Part shown: positions 21,750-34,042 of the stretch, piece after piece
How the letters are laid out: each line of letters begins with the position of its first letter
Position numbering within the stretch: position 1 is the stretch's first letter
DNA from: Prostheceraeus crozeri
Taxonomy: Eukaryota > Platyhelminthes > Polycladida > Euryleptidae
Length of the DNA stretch: 64,000 bases
Direction of reading: 5' to 3'
Assembly (NCBI GenBank): GCA_907163375.1
Contig: CAJQUW010004443.1
Location: forward strand, 186,001 to 250,000
The notes under the pieces: model-generated
What the model was told of the DNA's origin: nothing
Seen by the model: only the letters and a program-made list of their open reading frames with translations
Databases searched by the model: none
Program-made: the position numbers and the translations under genes

Positions 21750-23348
21750 CTTTCGTCACAATGAAATTTATAAAATTTGAATGTACGACGTGTTTGTCAA
21801 TATTGCACTATTTTTTGGGAGGGGGTAGAGATGAGGGTAGGGTGGGGATTTGCGTAGTTGTTAGGTTTGTTTTGATTGTGTGCAGTGGTGGCAATTGGTC
21901 TGTGTTTGGCACAAGTCCAGTTTATGGTGTATTGGGCAAGTGCGATGTTTGTGCATTTGAGATGAAGCCAATGGTTGTTTGGGATGTTGCATCGTGTAGA
22001 TGATTGTTTTCTTGTTATTAGTTTGTTGCATGTGGTACAGGTGTAAGTGGGGTGTGACGGGGATTGCGTTCAATGTCTTCCGCCAGCCACCACGCGGGAA
22101 CAGGCGGCCGACCCACCAAAACCCCGACGGCTCCCCGGGCCTCTTGCGAGCAGCCGCAGGTGATGAGGGATGGGCTCTGCTCCCCAGTGGGAAGATTCAT
22201 CGCTGTACAAACAATTGTGGGTAGGAAGCTAAGATCGGTAATGTGGTATCTTTTAATGTAGACATAACATCATTCGTTTACACACCGTCTGGATATTCAT
22301 CCTATAAAGTTGTGTTGGACTACAGTAAATGGGCAACAAGATCATTGGATGCTACAAAAACAAAATGAATCTTGTCAAATTGAATAGATTTTCAGTTGTT
22401 GAAAAATTTAAGACGTTCAGTGTAATTAAGCACACCTCATTTCTACTACGAATCTGTGCGTCTGCCGAGCTCTACATTCATGTTATTTTCAGGCAGAATC
22501 AAAGGAAGCAAACATATGTAAATTCAATGGAAAGCAGACTCCATTTTTCAGATAAAATGACGTTTGTTTTTCAATTGAGAAGATCAAAACCTAGAGCAAT
22601 GGAACGCCTTTAAGGCATCATGTGTATTTCGTGCTAACATCCTGACAGGAATTTCTGATCAATGATGTATGTGAGAATGCGATTAAATGCATAAAGTTAC
22701 AGGTGAAAATTAATCAAATATAGTGTTTACCGAAACCAAAATGCGTGGATACATGAACACATGATTGTATGACCTGAATACATTCTGTGCCAAATATTGC
22801 GGTTCTATGCATGTTGTGCTATATCTACATTTGACTGGGCGAATGGGGTTGATCTGTGGTCACGTGATTATTATTGTCTATTATATCACTATTTATTAAA
22901 ATTGAATTTCCTAACTATGCTATAAGTCCTTTTCAACTTGCTTTTTGAACTTCAATTATTTTTTTACTTATTTTACTTCATGACAATGGATTTTATAGCC
23001 GAAATAAATTGTATTTTTTGCTAGTAATAATGTAACAACTTTACTTGGCTTTCCCAAACTGTTCAATCAATCTGGGCATATTACTTCTCATTTAATCAGA
23101 GAAGACAGACAGATGTCATTTTCACTGAAAACGACCGCTTCTCAGTGGATTCCCGGGCGCTTCCTTCGACCATGTCCGACGGATCGGTAGTCGCAATAGG
23201 ACTGCACATCATTCAGTGAAAGTCTCGGTCTCGTTCCGTTAAGTTAGCGGAACGGCGCATAGTCAAACAGCATAAATAAGAGACAAAAGCTAGACATCAA
23301 GTGTGGCATGATAGCACTAAACTTGCAGATAGATGATGTGTCATTCAG
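21750..23348. other. Interval without a supported gene, with a GC-rich patch
   Basis: 21810-21860 is G-rich. 22075-22200 is markedly GC-rich in an AT-rich setting and reads openly in several frames (for example RRPTHQNPDGSPGLLR then LPSGKIHRC). I cannot assign it; a decayed mobile-element ORF is possible. One copy of a dispersed repeat lies at 22655-22800. Confidence 0.35.
22655..22800 (+). repeat. Dispersed repeat B, copy 1
   Basis: Shares gcgattaaatgcataaagtt, tgtttaccga, atgaacacatgat and gtatgacctga, in order, with 53875-54040 in the same orientation. Confidence 0.7.
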
Positions 23349-23480
23349 GGCTGTGGAGTAGATGCGTCATCTCATCGGCTCCGGCTCCACGACACTGATG
23401 CGTAAGACTCCGGCTTCAAATTCAGGTTCTATCTATGCTGGTTATCCTGGATCCGTTGAACGGTTTTTTTTGGATAACGG
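23349..23480. mobile_element. hAT terminal fragment
   Basis: Begins CAGGGCTGTGGAGTAG and continues with repeated ggctccggctcc and actccggctt words. This is the look of the widespread CAGGGCTGTGGAGTCGGA-type hAT ends. It may be the 3' end of the hAT whose transposase remains at 24423-26240, but no matching opposite end or 8-bp duplication was found. Confidence 0.5.
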
Positions 23481-24422
23481 TGTGGCCTTTAGAGGCTTGC
23501 TACAATCATCATTAGTTTTTATTAACAAGCAACGACTTAAGTTAATAAAAATGATAATAGCCTAATATAATGATAAATAACATACTTGTCACATATTTTT
23601 GCATGAATTGACTATCTCTGAAAGATAAAATAAAGTTATAGCCTGGATTGGTTAAATTAGATAAAGATCTCCCGCACTGGCTAAATATAAATTGGCCTAG
23701 CCTGCAACCAGTCTACTACGAGGCTACATTAAATAAGACCACATGAGTGATGATGATATACCTAATTAGCCGTCACAGGGGCCGAATATAAGCTTTTTAA
23801 CAAAGCTTGAAGATGAAACTGGATAGCGTATGCCTCTAAATAGCTTATAGGACCTGTATCTACTCGAACATGGAAAGGGTATATAACCAAATATACCGTA
23901 TCAATAAAGATATCAATTGCTTTATTGAATATTAAAGTGTATATAGGCTAGCTTAGGTTGTTATCCGATAGTCTGTTGGTCCATGAATAATATGATCGGT
24001 GGGTAGCCCACGACTTATCATCTGTAGAAATTGTAATTTAGATAGTCTCATTGCAGTGTAGGCTAGAAATGTACAATTGAAAATTATACTATAAAAAATT
24101 AAAAAATATCTAATTTAGGACGAGTTTTGTAATTCTATGCAGCATACTTAATAAGTTAAGGCTTAACTTACATTATGTTAATTTCGTATTTTTCATTATG
24201 GCGTAAAGTTGCACTAAATAATTCATCAATGATTCATGTATATTATTATATTCAATTTATGTATAACATATTACCACTATTCCTCTGATGATGGTTAGGC
24301 TGATGAAATGAAAACAAGAAACATAGAATACGAATCAACTATTTATAATCAAAATTCAAAATCTTAAAATCCAAAACTTGCTGATAGGGCTTATACATGT
24401 ATGTCATTCAACAGTACTATTA

Positions 24423-26240
24423 TTCATTGGTTCTAATGAACAACAGTGCATCGATGAGATCTAGCTTCATGCAGCTCCTGTTTGATGGCTGCAAAAGTTT
24501 AAGGGAACTAAAAAGTCTTTCGACGGACACCTGTGATATCGGCATTGCAGATACAATTTTTCTAGCCTGTACCAATTCATCGCATAATTCATATTGCTTG
24601 TCTTCGCTGTCTAATAACTTCCGGAGGTCTCCTTTTCGTCGACCACTGTTTCTTAATGCTTCAATATTTTTCTCCAAGGTGCTCGCGAAGGTTTGATTTT
24701 CCTTATCAGATGAATTGCTTGAGTTCTGCATTCTTTGCATTTGTCGAGTTCTTTCTCATATTCGTCAGCTTCAGGATCATCGGTAGCATCAGAAATCTCT
24801 TGGTCATTTGCAGTTTCCGTTTCCGTCATGTCGGCATTTGTGGAATGCAATTTCATTGCCACTTTCTTCAAGGTATGAATTCCTATTATTTCTTGGGCTG
24901 TGTCTTTTAAGCCTATACGGTACCTGGGATCACAGAATACTGCTGCCAGGAAAAGTTCGTTTGAAAAAAGTAACGATTCTCTCTGTTGAAGTGAAGATGT
25001 CTTTCGCGATCGGGTCTTCGCGATCTTTTCTAACCTAAGCTTTAATAATTGAAACTGTTTGAAGAAGTCTCCTGGAGAAATCTGGGCAGATTGGAGTATC
25101 AAACTAACTTCAAAGGGAAACTTCAACATTTTTTCATTTGCGCAACTTCAGCCCAAATAGCCGCGCTCAATTTCAGATCATTGTTGATTTCTCCAATTTC
25201 TTGAATCGTTTCTTTTATCTCAAGAAGACGAAGTAGCATCATGTATGTTGATCCCCATCTAGTTTCATTGTCCAGTATCGCCATCTTGCATCCTCTTTTT
25301 TTCAGAAGGGCTTGTAGATTGGGTGTCCGAAGCTTTCGAACAACAAATCGCAATTTGACAAGGCGATTTTGGCAGTTTTGTTTCTTCAAGCCATCCCTAA
25401 TGGCGAGTTGTAATGTATGAATACCACATCTCATATGTTGGATATTGATACTTTCAATGCCATTTTCAATTTCACGTGAATCATCATCAGTAGGATCAGT
25501 TTCCTCTTCGATCTCCTCGATCTCAAATTCGTCTGAATGGTCATTGATTAAGTTTTCATTGAGAATTTTCACGCCCTTCGTCATATTAGAAGCGTTACCT
25601 ACAACAACTGCTAAAACCTGACTCTTTTTGATGCCGAACTTCGATATTATTTCTTCAGTCATATTGGCCACATCTTTCCCCTGATGTTTACCACCACTGT
25701 CGAGTATTCCTAACGTTTTCACAACAATTGAGGTTGGACTGTTCTGTTCACTATAGAACTGGACATTTGCTACAAAGAAATTTCTATGTAAGCAAGTGAC
25801 AGCATCTGCTTTAACGAAAAGCAGTTTTCCTGATAGCATTGATTTCAATTCGTTTTGTTTCGTTTCTGCTTCGTCAAGAATATACTTGCGGATGGCCCCC
25901 TGATCTATACTAAGACCAAGTTTTCTAGCCATTTCACTACATAGCATTCGAAATCCATCGCCTTCAAATGCGTCTAATGGAGTTCCTGACGCAGCCATTT
26001 TAACAATTCCATCCTTGAATTGATCTGCGGTCATTTCAATTTTGATTGAAGTTTGTTTGATATTGAAAAATGAAGAAATAGGCTGTTCTGCAATGAGTCC
26101 TGGTGCAGAATTTTGTTTCAAAACTTTTGCTGGCTTCGTTGAATATGACTTGAGAGCATCATGTTCCTGAACTAACTTTGACTCCTCCAGGTGTGATCTT
26201 TCCAGATGTCGTTTCAAATCCCATCTACTTTGCTAGCTTT
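24423..26240 (-). pseudogene. hAT transposase, two frameshifts, N-terminus missing
   Basis: The first frame (26217 to about 25125) opens with the end of a BED-like finger (WDLKRHLERSHLEES). It then has VVVGNASNMTKGVKILN, MRCGIHTLQLAIRDGL (the conserved CxxH region) and LDNETRWGSTYMML. A second frame (25129 to about 24745) carries on with the helical region FLAAVFCDPRYRIGL. A third (24740-24423) gives the C-terminal hAT dimerisation motif MPISQVSVERLFSSLKLL. The frame changes lie near 25126 and 24745. No start exon with the first zinc ligands is visible; a stop sits just upstream, unless an intron is present there (…ctag|caaag). It is inactive as it stands. Confidence 0.85.
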
Positions 26241-26241
26241 C

Positions 26242-26923
26242 GAATGCGCGTGCGGTTTAATGTCATAGACAATAGAAAAAGGAGGTCAAAAGGCGCCTTT
26301 ATTGAGAGCGTCTCAGTCTTTTTTATTGTTTACATATAAGTCAACATGATATCAGCATAAATTGTTGACAGACGGAAAAAATAGTAATGAAAATTCTTGA
26401 AATCCACAGGTCCATGACATTTGGGGAAATATATTACACAATACGGCTCTTGTGCAGTCCTCCAACCCCCCCCCCCCCATTTTTTTCTGGTCAAAAGATG
26501 CAGCACCATTGGATGTCCGTTTCAGCATCACCGGTTTGAGTGAAGCCTTCCGTGCTGTTGTAAAAATCTACGTGGGTAATTGCGATGTCATAGTCGCAAA
26601 CTTCGTCAGCAAGTCAACGTTGTAATTTGCCTTCGGGTTTTTTCGCATTGAAATATACCCTTTGAATTTTTAAGTCGAAGGAAATTCATTGTGAATGAGA
26701 TACCTTTAGAATAATAAGGCGCTACTAGAAGTGGCTGGGTCGCTTATTGCTATAGCCATGCGTTAATATTAATTGGTGAATGTAAAAAACATGACAGTCA
26801 CGATGTAAAACGGCAAAGCGGGGAGGACGGAAAATGATTCAGAATGCTTCACGTCCAAAAAGATGGATTTATAACTTTTTAATTCGTGCAAACTGCAAAT
26901 AGATATTGACAAACATTACTCAC
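26242..26923. other. Intron sequence, homopolymer run
   Basis: Contains a run of 13 C at 26466-26478. Otherwise AT-rich, with nothing recognisable. Confidence 0.4.
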
Positions 26924-27065
26924 TTTCCATTATTCTCGCACAAATTTCGGCTCCCATTCCGCATTGGGGCCATCCACCTTCTACAGTAACAATGTGATTG
27001 GTCTTCATTATCGATTTCACCACCGTCTCCTCGTCCAAAGGTCGTAGTGTTCTTAGATTTATCAC
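26924..27065 (-). CDS. PDHB: PDHB exon (TIRPLD...ARIME)
   Basis: 142 bp. After the acceptor (aattttag on the minus strand) it reads [17 protein letters not shown], then [20 protein letters not shown], ending ARIME plus one base before the donor gtgagt. Human PDHB has VINMRTIRPMD ... [24 protein letters not shown]. It enters in phase 0 and leaves in phase 1, matching both neighbours. This is the C-terminal transketolase-type domain that helps form the E1 dimer. Confidence 0.97.
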
Positions 27066-28172
27066 CTAAAATTAAATGTATTGAAATAATGTATTTATTT
27101 TGTCGACAATTTTAAGTGAACTGCTTTTACATTTAAGATTTCTGGGATGCCAATCAAACGTGCAAAGAAAATTAACTGAAACCAAAATATTCGAACATCA
27201 AGCAACCGAAAAAGTCAGAAAACCATGGAAACCAGCTTATTGTTTGCCATTTCCAATAGTAAGCGATGCACGAATTATCCATTCGAGAGGGAGCAAGTTG
27301 TCTAATTCTGTGATGTGCCATTTCGATATTAAGGTTAAATTTCGGTTAGAGACCGAAGACGCGCGCAGATGCATCTAATTCTGTGAATGTAACTGCTGAG
27401 CAATTTCTGGCACTGAGATATTGCGTGCTGTTTGTGTTTTTGTAAAGAAACTTCGGCCCTCATTCGTAAAGTTCGACATAATCACAGAGCCTTAGGCTGA
27501 ATTGAATGTGCTATATTATCTAATTGATGAGTCACTGGTGTGGTGCGAACTTTAGCCAGAATTAAGAACAAAGGAGCTAGATGTCTATTATTTACAAGTC
27601 AGACACGCGCATTTCGATTGGTTTCAATCACCTGTTGTGCTATGGGGAACACGCCTACTGAATGGTGCATGCACTGAAAATGAAATCGAAGTCCTAGATT
27701 GTGATCATTATCAAAAAATACACTGTTGCTGCAGCCGACCGCTGAAACAAGCAACATTGTACAGCATATTCTTTCAAGATCTTCAGATGACTTTTGACAA
27801 GTGTCAGAAAGGTAGAATAGTGTGTCTGAGTCGGTAATTGACAAATTATGAAGGATTCAAATGATCAATATTGAATTCTGATCATCATTTTCATATTAGA
27901 GGCCATCGGCACGAACTTTTTGGATGAACCTCGTATTTAAAAAAAGTCTCACTACAAAATAAAAACAGCTTCTGCAACTTAGAGTTCTAGTATCTGATTG
28001 TTCAATGTTCTACAGAATAGAAGTCATTTACGACCGTATCTCCACTAAACCCATCAGTTGATTTTTTAAAATTTATATCGGATGGACGCAATTTATTTTA
28101 ACTCGGTTTGCCAACAGTTGGATCAGCAATTTTGTCTACTTCCATCGTCAGGTGCAGTAAAGTACGATAATA
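27066..28172. other. Interval without a supported gene
   Basis: The word cgcgcagatgcatctaattc (27360-27379) recurs with one change near 57218, next to similar flanking words. This is probably a short repeat. The ORFs at 27100-27378 and 27599-27844 are not recognisable. Confidence 0.35.
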
Positions 28173-29162
28173 CAGTCGAACCTGTCTTACTGCCAATTCA
28201 AGGAACCGGCGTCAAAGTTTCCATTAACACAGGTTTTGCAACAAAAGAGGTTACAGATGAAATCACCTATTTATTACGATTTTTTATTATTACATCCTAT
28301 GCGTTATATCAAGGAAAAACTTTCATGAACAATAATTGCATAGAAAAGAAATCAGCAATCTTGGCCTGTGAAAATCTGCGACCTAAGTCACGTATGACAA
28401 TTGCCTCAAGTTCAAAAGTAGATTGTAGTATATATGCAGCATGCTTGCAGTACATGAATATGATGTAAATTGATAGAGCTGTGTACAGAACTCATGTATA
28501 CCTGCAATTTAGGCCTACATGTAAACAACAGCATTGTCGGTACACTATGCGCACTACCGATACTGTATAGCCTTGGTATTTTAAATCCTAAAAGGTGAAA
28601 TCATAACATTCCAATGACGTGATTAATGAGGCTATCAAATTTTAAGGTTTGCAATTACATGTCGGAAAAACGTAGCCTACATAGTCACAGAAGAACTATG
28701 ACAGGATACTTTCAATATGTGTGTTGATAGGAATACCTATCCCAAGCACTTTGATATCGAGGTGTAATGAATTACCCAAGCACAGTAGGCCTAACTACAA
28801 TCGCCTACCGATGTTAATAACTTTCCCGAAACATGTAAAATTAAACAAAGTCAGGAGAAAGCAAGCTTATGCGACGCATAAAATCTACACATTTATGTGT
28901 TTATTAGATTTCATTTACTACTTTGTCTGACAAGAGTGGATTGCTATTTTATCTCAACGCCTATCGCAGATATAGTGTTTTGACAATATGAAAGGTAAAG
29001 TCTTTGAAGGGACCGCGAAAATTCATTGAAATAAGACAGGTTTTACGATAAAAAAGGTTGTATGACTATGGTAAAGATAGGAAAAAATTTGGGACCGAGA
29101 CATTTTGTTGCAACATGACAGGTTTTGCAATGGGAGAGGTTGCAATAAGTCAGGTTCGACTG
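28173..29162. mobile_element. Tigger-like non-autonomous element, 990 bp
   Basis: Starts CAGTCGAACCTGTCTTACTG and ends with the inverted CAGGTTCGACTG. TA lies on each side (28171-28172, 29163-29164). Three same-strand copies of an acaggtttt(g/a)c(a/g)a...aggtt word occur near 28222, 29035 and 29117. The 28082-28468 ORF crosses the left end and is not a gene of the element. No transposase remains. Confidence 0.65.
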
Positions 29163-29959
29163 TACTTCCACATGTTTTAGCTGATTTGGAAAACTCCGTG
29201 TAAAAATTCTGTTGTCCATTCGACAGAATACTTCAAATTTCATGCCTGGCAACAAAACAGATACATTTCGGGAAGTAGATCCTCATCAGTATGACACACG
29301 CTAACTAGTTTGTGAATAATGTGGCAATATGAACTAGGAACAGTCCCTGCTCCGTACTGATGATGAAAATCTTTCTTTTTCAAATTATCATTCTCCAAGA
29401 ATAGGTCCACAAAATTTAGTATAAGAATTCCGAGGGCGTCACTGATTGAGATAAGAAATAAACTCTCATCGAAGAGTTTATTCGAAAGAATTCCTGCACT
29501 GGACATTCAATATGATGAAACAATAATACAGAATTTTTTCGTATTCTACGCACCAACGTTCCATTAGTGAAATCACCGACCTCTGCGTAAATTGCACATT
29601 ATTTTTATTAATGGACAGAATATCTGTAAGTGGTGTCAAGTCAAATGGTCCTATTTAAGCCTGCTTCCACGAACTATCGGAGACTATTGACTTTACGGTT
29701 CAAATTAACAGAAACCTAGGTTTTACATTTTGATGAAACGATTCTGTTATTAAAATAATATTTTGTGGCTTTCCCTTGTAAAGCCCATTTTGGAGACCAC
29801 TTTGACAATGGAACCCTGCAAGTTGTATGTTAGTAGTGCGCTCCTTGTATGTAAAATGCAAACAGCTAGAAGACAGTGTCAACATCGATGGCCCTGTATG
29901 AATATTCACATCTTGTACAATACCGAAAAACACTAATAATTCAAGTATTTTTGGATGCC
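29163..29959. other. Interval without a supported gene
   Basis: The minus-strand ORF at 29240-29506 (88 codons) and part of 29700-30107 show no known motif. The latter overlaps the LINE scrap in another frame. Confidence 0.3.
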
Positions 29960-30290
29960 AGCTACACGCAGGTGGCAAGGAATGACTGAAAATGATACAA
30001 AACGCTATCATTACCGCGCCAGTTTGTATCCAATTTTGCTCCCAACCGGTGAGGGTGCCCTGACTCACAGCACTGAAGCCTTTCTTGCTCCTCCCCATTC
30101 CGAACATATTTTTCCTTCTTTAATCCGACGTTCTTCATCTCTTCCTCAACTTGTTTTCGCCAATGGCGCTCAGGCCGTTCTCGTTTTCTATAAACGTCAA
30201 AGTTAAGTGCTTTTTAAAGAGCATCTCATCATTTCTCCTCAACACGTGACCGCACCACCGAACCACATCGTTTTTATAAATTTTCCTTCA
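29960..30290 (-). mobile_element. LINE fragment, C-terminal end of the RT ORF
   Basis: On the minus strand, one frame reads KRERPERHWRKQVEEEMKNV, then GLKKE. It is preceded by a degraded WFGHVLR-like stretch (ttcggtggtgcggtcacgtg). This is the GRP(x)RW...V..D(x)K..GL signature at the end of many LINE RT proteins. Only about 110 codons are recognisable. Confidence 0.6.
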
Positions 30291-30343
30291 CCTCCAAGCC
30301 AAATACTTACATAAAACTAATTTAAAATATTTGCGAGTACATA

Positions 30344-31324
30344 CGTGGTGCGTCCAATAAGTTTCCGGACAAATGTAGAAAAACTGCAAATCTTTATATT
30401 CTGACATGATGGATCATTAATTTGGTATGTGTAGGTTAATTTGGTGTAGCAAGTTTTGATAAGTTTTCGTTTTTGTTAGTCTGCAGGCCCATTTAAAGAA
30501 CATACGAAATTTTGGTTATTTTGATGAATGTAAAACAAAATGATACATATTTTTTCTATTCTGTGCATGACAAATTCGTTGATGGTTGTGTTGTTTAAAC
30601 ATTTATCAACAAGAGCACTTTGATGTGATCAGATAAAACAATAGGTCTTCTGAAGCTTTTCAAGTCAATGTCCCTCATGTTGAAGTGAAGACATTGTTGC
30701 ATGTGATTGACTTCACATCGAACTTCATTCGAGAATGGACGGTTGCGTTGTGAATATAGGTAGCTGACAAAACTGAGTGCTGCATTATTGTGCGCCTGAA
30801 TATTGATTACTGTTCAACATAGCAGATTCTATTTTATGCATTGTCTTCCTCTGTGGCATAGAAATAAACTGTTTATCTGAAGTTCGCTAGAATGGAAATT
30901 GACTCAAGGTCGCGGCACATCCGGGGGAACTAAGTTGGGGCATGAAGAACCAATTAAAAGCTTCGATTTACTCATGTGACTGATTCTAACCCAATGATAC
31001 AGACGTTGGCAGGTGCATCTAAGTGAAAATGCGTGCGATTTATGTGCCGTTATTGTGCATTGCATGAAGCTTAATTTCCATTCTAGAGGTTTTATTGTTG
31101 TCAATTTCTATGCTCTGTGGCGATCTATCGATAACGCTGAAATTCATCAAATTAGCCAAAATTCCGCATGTTTTTTTAAACTAACAAAAAACTAAAACTT
31201 ATTAAAACTTGGCATACCATCCTAACCTACTTTAGTACATATGTCAAATTAATGATCCATCATGTCAGAATTGAAAGATTTGCAGTTTTCTACATTTGTC
31301 CGGAAACTTATTTGACGTACCACG
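30344..31324. mobile_element. Mariner-type MITE with about 190-bp inverted ends
   Basis: Begins CGTGGTGCGTCCAATAAGTT and ends with its inverted form, flanked by TA (30342-30343, 31325-31326). Inverted similarity runs inward to about 30540 and 31133. Twenty-one of the first 28 bases agree with the ends of the intact mariner at 19950, including TCCGGAC. The interior (about 590 bp) carries no transposase. Confidence 0.75.
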
Positions 31325-31394
31325 TATTAGGTTTGTACTGTAGAACAAATTCATTACTACAGATGCAGAAAATATTTGTATTTTAGTAATATAT

Positions 31395-31920
31395 GCACTG
31401 TCCGTAAAAAGTCTGCGCCCCTAGATAAATCAAAGTTTTCACTACTTTTGCCACTTACCACAGACAAATAACGGAATTAAGTGACGGAAGCTTGTAAGCG
31501 TTGACAAACATGCCCCACCTTTGCTATCATAATACGGGTGAATTGGCTATGCAACACTGCCAAGAAAGAATAGTGAGCCAATCAAAAACTGTGAATAAAT
31601 TCCTCTCCAATCGAAGTGAAATGCAGCGTCAGAATATAATATGGAAATACAAATTTACACATTTTGTACAGCATCAAGTGCTACTGAGCGCCTCACAGCA
31701 ATGCCTTGAGCAGCTATGACACTGGCATCCAGAACGCGGTGGTCGTCGGTCGATGATTAGACGAATATATTTCTGGAGATGTTACTCAATTCAGCCTGCA
31801 AAGCAGTTTTGCGATGCGCATGCCAACCTCATGCCGTATATTGTATGTTCAATCGGATTGAGATAGGGACTCCTACTCGGTCACTCCAAGTGAGCATAGT
31901 CATCGCTTTCTTAGCGAAAT
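31395..31920 (-). pseudogene. Tc1-like transposase relic
   Basis: Minus-strand reading at about 31885-31845 gives SPYLNPIEHTI after a damaged LEWPSR. This is the LEWP(A/S)QSPDLNPIE motif holding the last catalytic residue of Tc1 transposases. Downstream, HLQKYIRLIID resembles the C-terminal helix, in another frame. A terminus-like sequence cactgtccgtaaaaagtctg lies at 31396. Several stops and frame changes are present, so this is an old copy. Confidence 0.6.
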
Positions 31921-32289
31921 GTCAGAAATAGTCAGCATGGGTTAGTTCGGGTATTATTAGGGTTTCCTCCCGGGAACTAGGACAATTTCGGGATTCCCGA
32001 TTCCCGGGAAATTTACGGGGAACCCCCAGGCCTGTGATTAGCCTATGAAAAAATTGAGGATTTTTTGTGAAAAATTTGAGGAATGGAAACGGAGCCTAAC
32101 ATGATAATTGCAAGAAAAACTACAAATTTTTATCACGGATTTTGGGCCAAACTTCAAATCATAAAAGTCACAACGAAGAAGGTAACCCAAGGGTTGACAA
32201 CACCACACTTTTTGAAGTTGTGTATATTGCAAAGGAATATTGACTTGGTCATAATCACTTCCCGCGTTGTTACGAAGTTAATTTGTTGC

Positions 32290-32520
32290 CTCAAGTATTC
32301 TGCTTAGAATGCGTCGAACAGAGGATGTCAGATCAAGCTGCTGATATCGCTCTGCTTCACGCTATCGTCTCCAATTCAATGATGCTTGTCAGATTTGTAT
32401 ACTGTAATTTTTTGAATGTAGGATATATCCTCAACCACATGCATCTGGGGCTTTGCAACGATTAATTTTTACAGACTTTAGACAAAATTGGGAGGAGAGT
32501 GACCCATAAGTATAGAAAGC
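32290..32520 (+). repeat. Dispersed repeat A, uninterrupted copy
   Basis: Contains both halves seen separately at 5370-5455 and 6350-6447: gtcagatca / cacgctatcgtctc, then gcaacgatt / gggaggagagtgaccca / aagta. Confidence 0.5.
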
Positions 32521-34042
32521 TTAAAATCGTTGACGGAATGCTAGTGACTTAAAAAAAGTCAGTAATTTATCATGAAGGATACGCCACATTACACACTAAT
32601 TTATTAATTTTACTTTATGCTACATAAGTTTTGGTGGGTTTTGTTTACTTGCTAGCGTTTGATCATATCGCTCCGATCTACATTCAAATGAGCATGAATT
32701 CTCTCATACAACACAAAACAAGTGTCGGGAACAGGCTTGCCAGTTGAGTTGTTGGTCTCATACAGGCAAAGAGTGAAAGCTTATCACCTCTATTGGCATG
32801 AAGTTGCGCCGAGATATTGACGTCCACATCTTGCAGTAGACCCAGGTTGAAAATCTACCAACCCAGTACTATGTGGTTCAATGTCTTAATTAATCTAAGT
32901 TCACATACAACGATAAGCAATGTGTGCACAAATTTCACACCAACCTGTGTTCAGCAAATTATGAAAACGATCTATACGTGAATAATTCATCCAGGATAAA
33001 TGTCGGTCGGCAGACCCTGGAAAATGTAGCTGCAAAAAGACTCATGAGATAGCAGAGCTTCATACGTTTCCAACCCCCGCACGCTAGTGACCAGGAGGCA
33101 TGTAGACACTAAATTTAGGGACCATCCGCTTTACCCCGTCGGATGTGTTCATGTTCAGCGGAAATAAAATGAAAGAGAGTGAGTGAAACAAACGCTTCAG
33201 TTGATAAGAGCACTGAAATCCAAGTGGGCTGGGATACCTATGTGTCATCATATAATGGATATGGAAGATTGATATCCTCTTTAAGAAGTACAGGCATGCA
33301 TTTAGCAGCCATATAGTCGCAGACATATAAAGAAGGTTGTGACAAAGGTCAAGATAATTAATGAAAATAATTGAATGTGCATTTTATAGTTGGAATTCTA
33401 AGCAATATTATGAAGTTAGAAGCAAAAAATTGCAGTGTTCAAATATACAATTTCTGTAGGTTGATCGCAGTGTTTCACTCATTAAATACGTGAAAGCATT
33501 TAATGAGTTCGACAGACAATAACTTAGGACAACTTCTCTGCTTAGCAAAATAAGTCCAGAAGAACCGGAACATCTGCAGCCCTGTAGCTTGCAGAAATGA
33601 AAACAACATTCAACGTATTCAACGTAACAAAGTGCGTCAAGGTAACAAAATTAAAAAAAAACAAGCTAACGACTGGTAAATTTTTGATGTGCTAAATATG
33701 ACATGGCTAAGACAAAATTTTTATATCCTAAAATGTCTAGAAATTTAAAAATACTAGAAGGACAAGGAACGGTTCTCCTCTCCTCATGTGGAATGAATTG
33801 GTGAGTAAGTCGCTCTTTTCAAAATTATGTTTATCACTTATATATTGAAAATATTCTACTTAACAGTCTGCCCATTCAGATGATAAAAGGACAGGTCTGT
33901 TTCCAATCAAAATATCAGATCTAGCTAGCACAGCGGGATTACGCTATCTAAAATCTACCAAGTGTGTGAGACAAAAATCATTAAGTTATAAATCATGAGA
34001 GAAGAAAAAGAAAAGAAATAAATCATGAGTGATTCATGATTA

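Noticed and set aside
28082-28468. 128-codon plus-strand ORF
   Set aside because: It straddles the left end of the 990-bp Tigger-like element and shows no domain; coding is unlikely.
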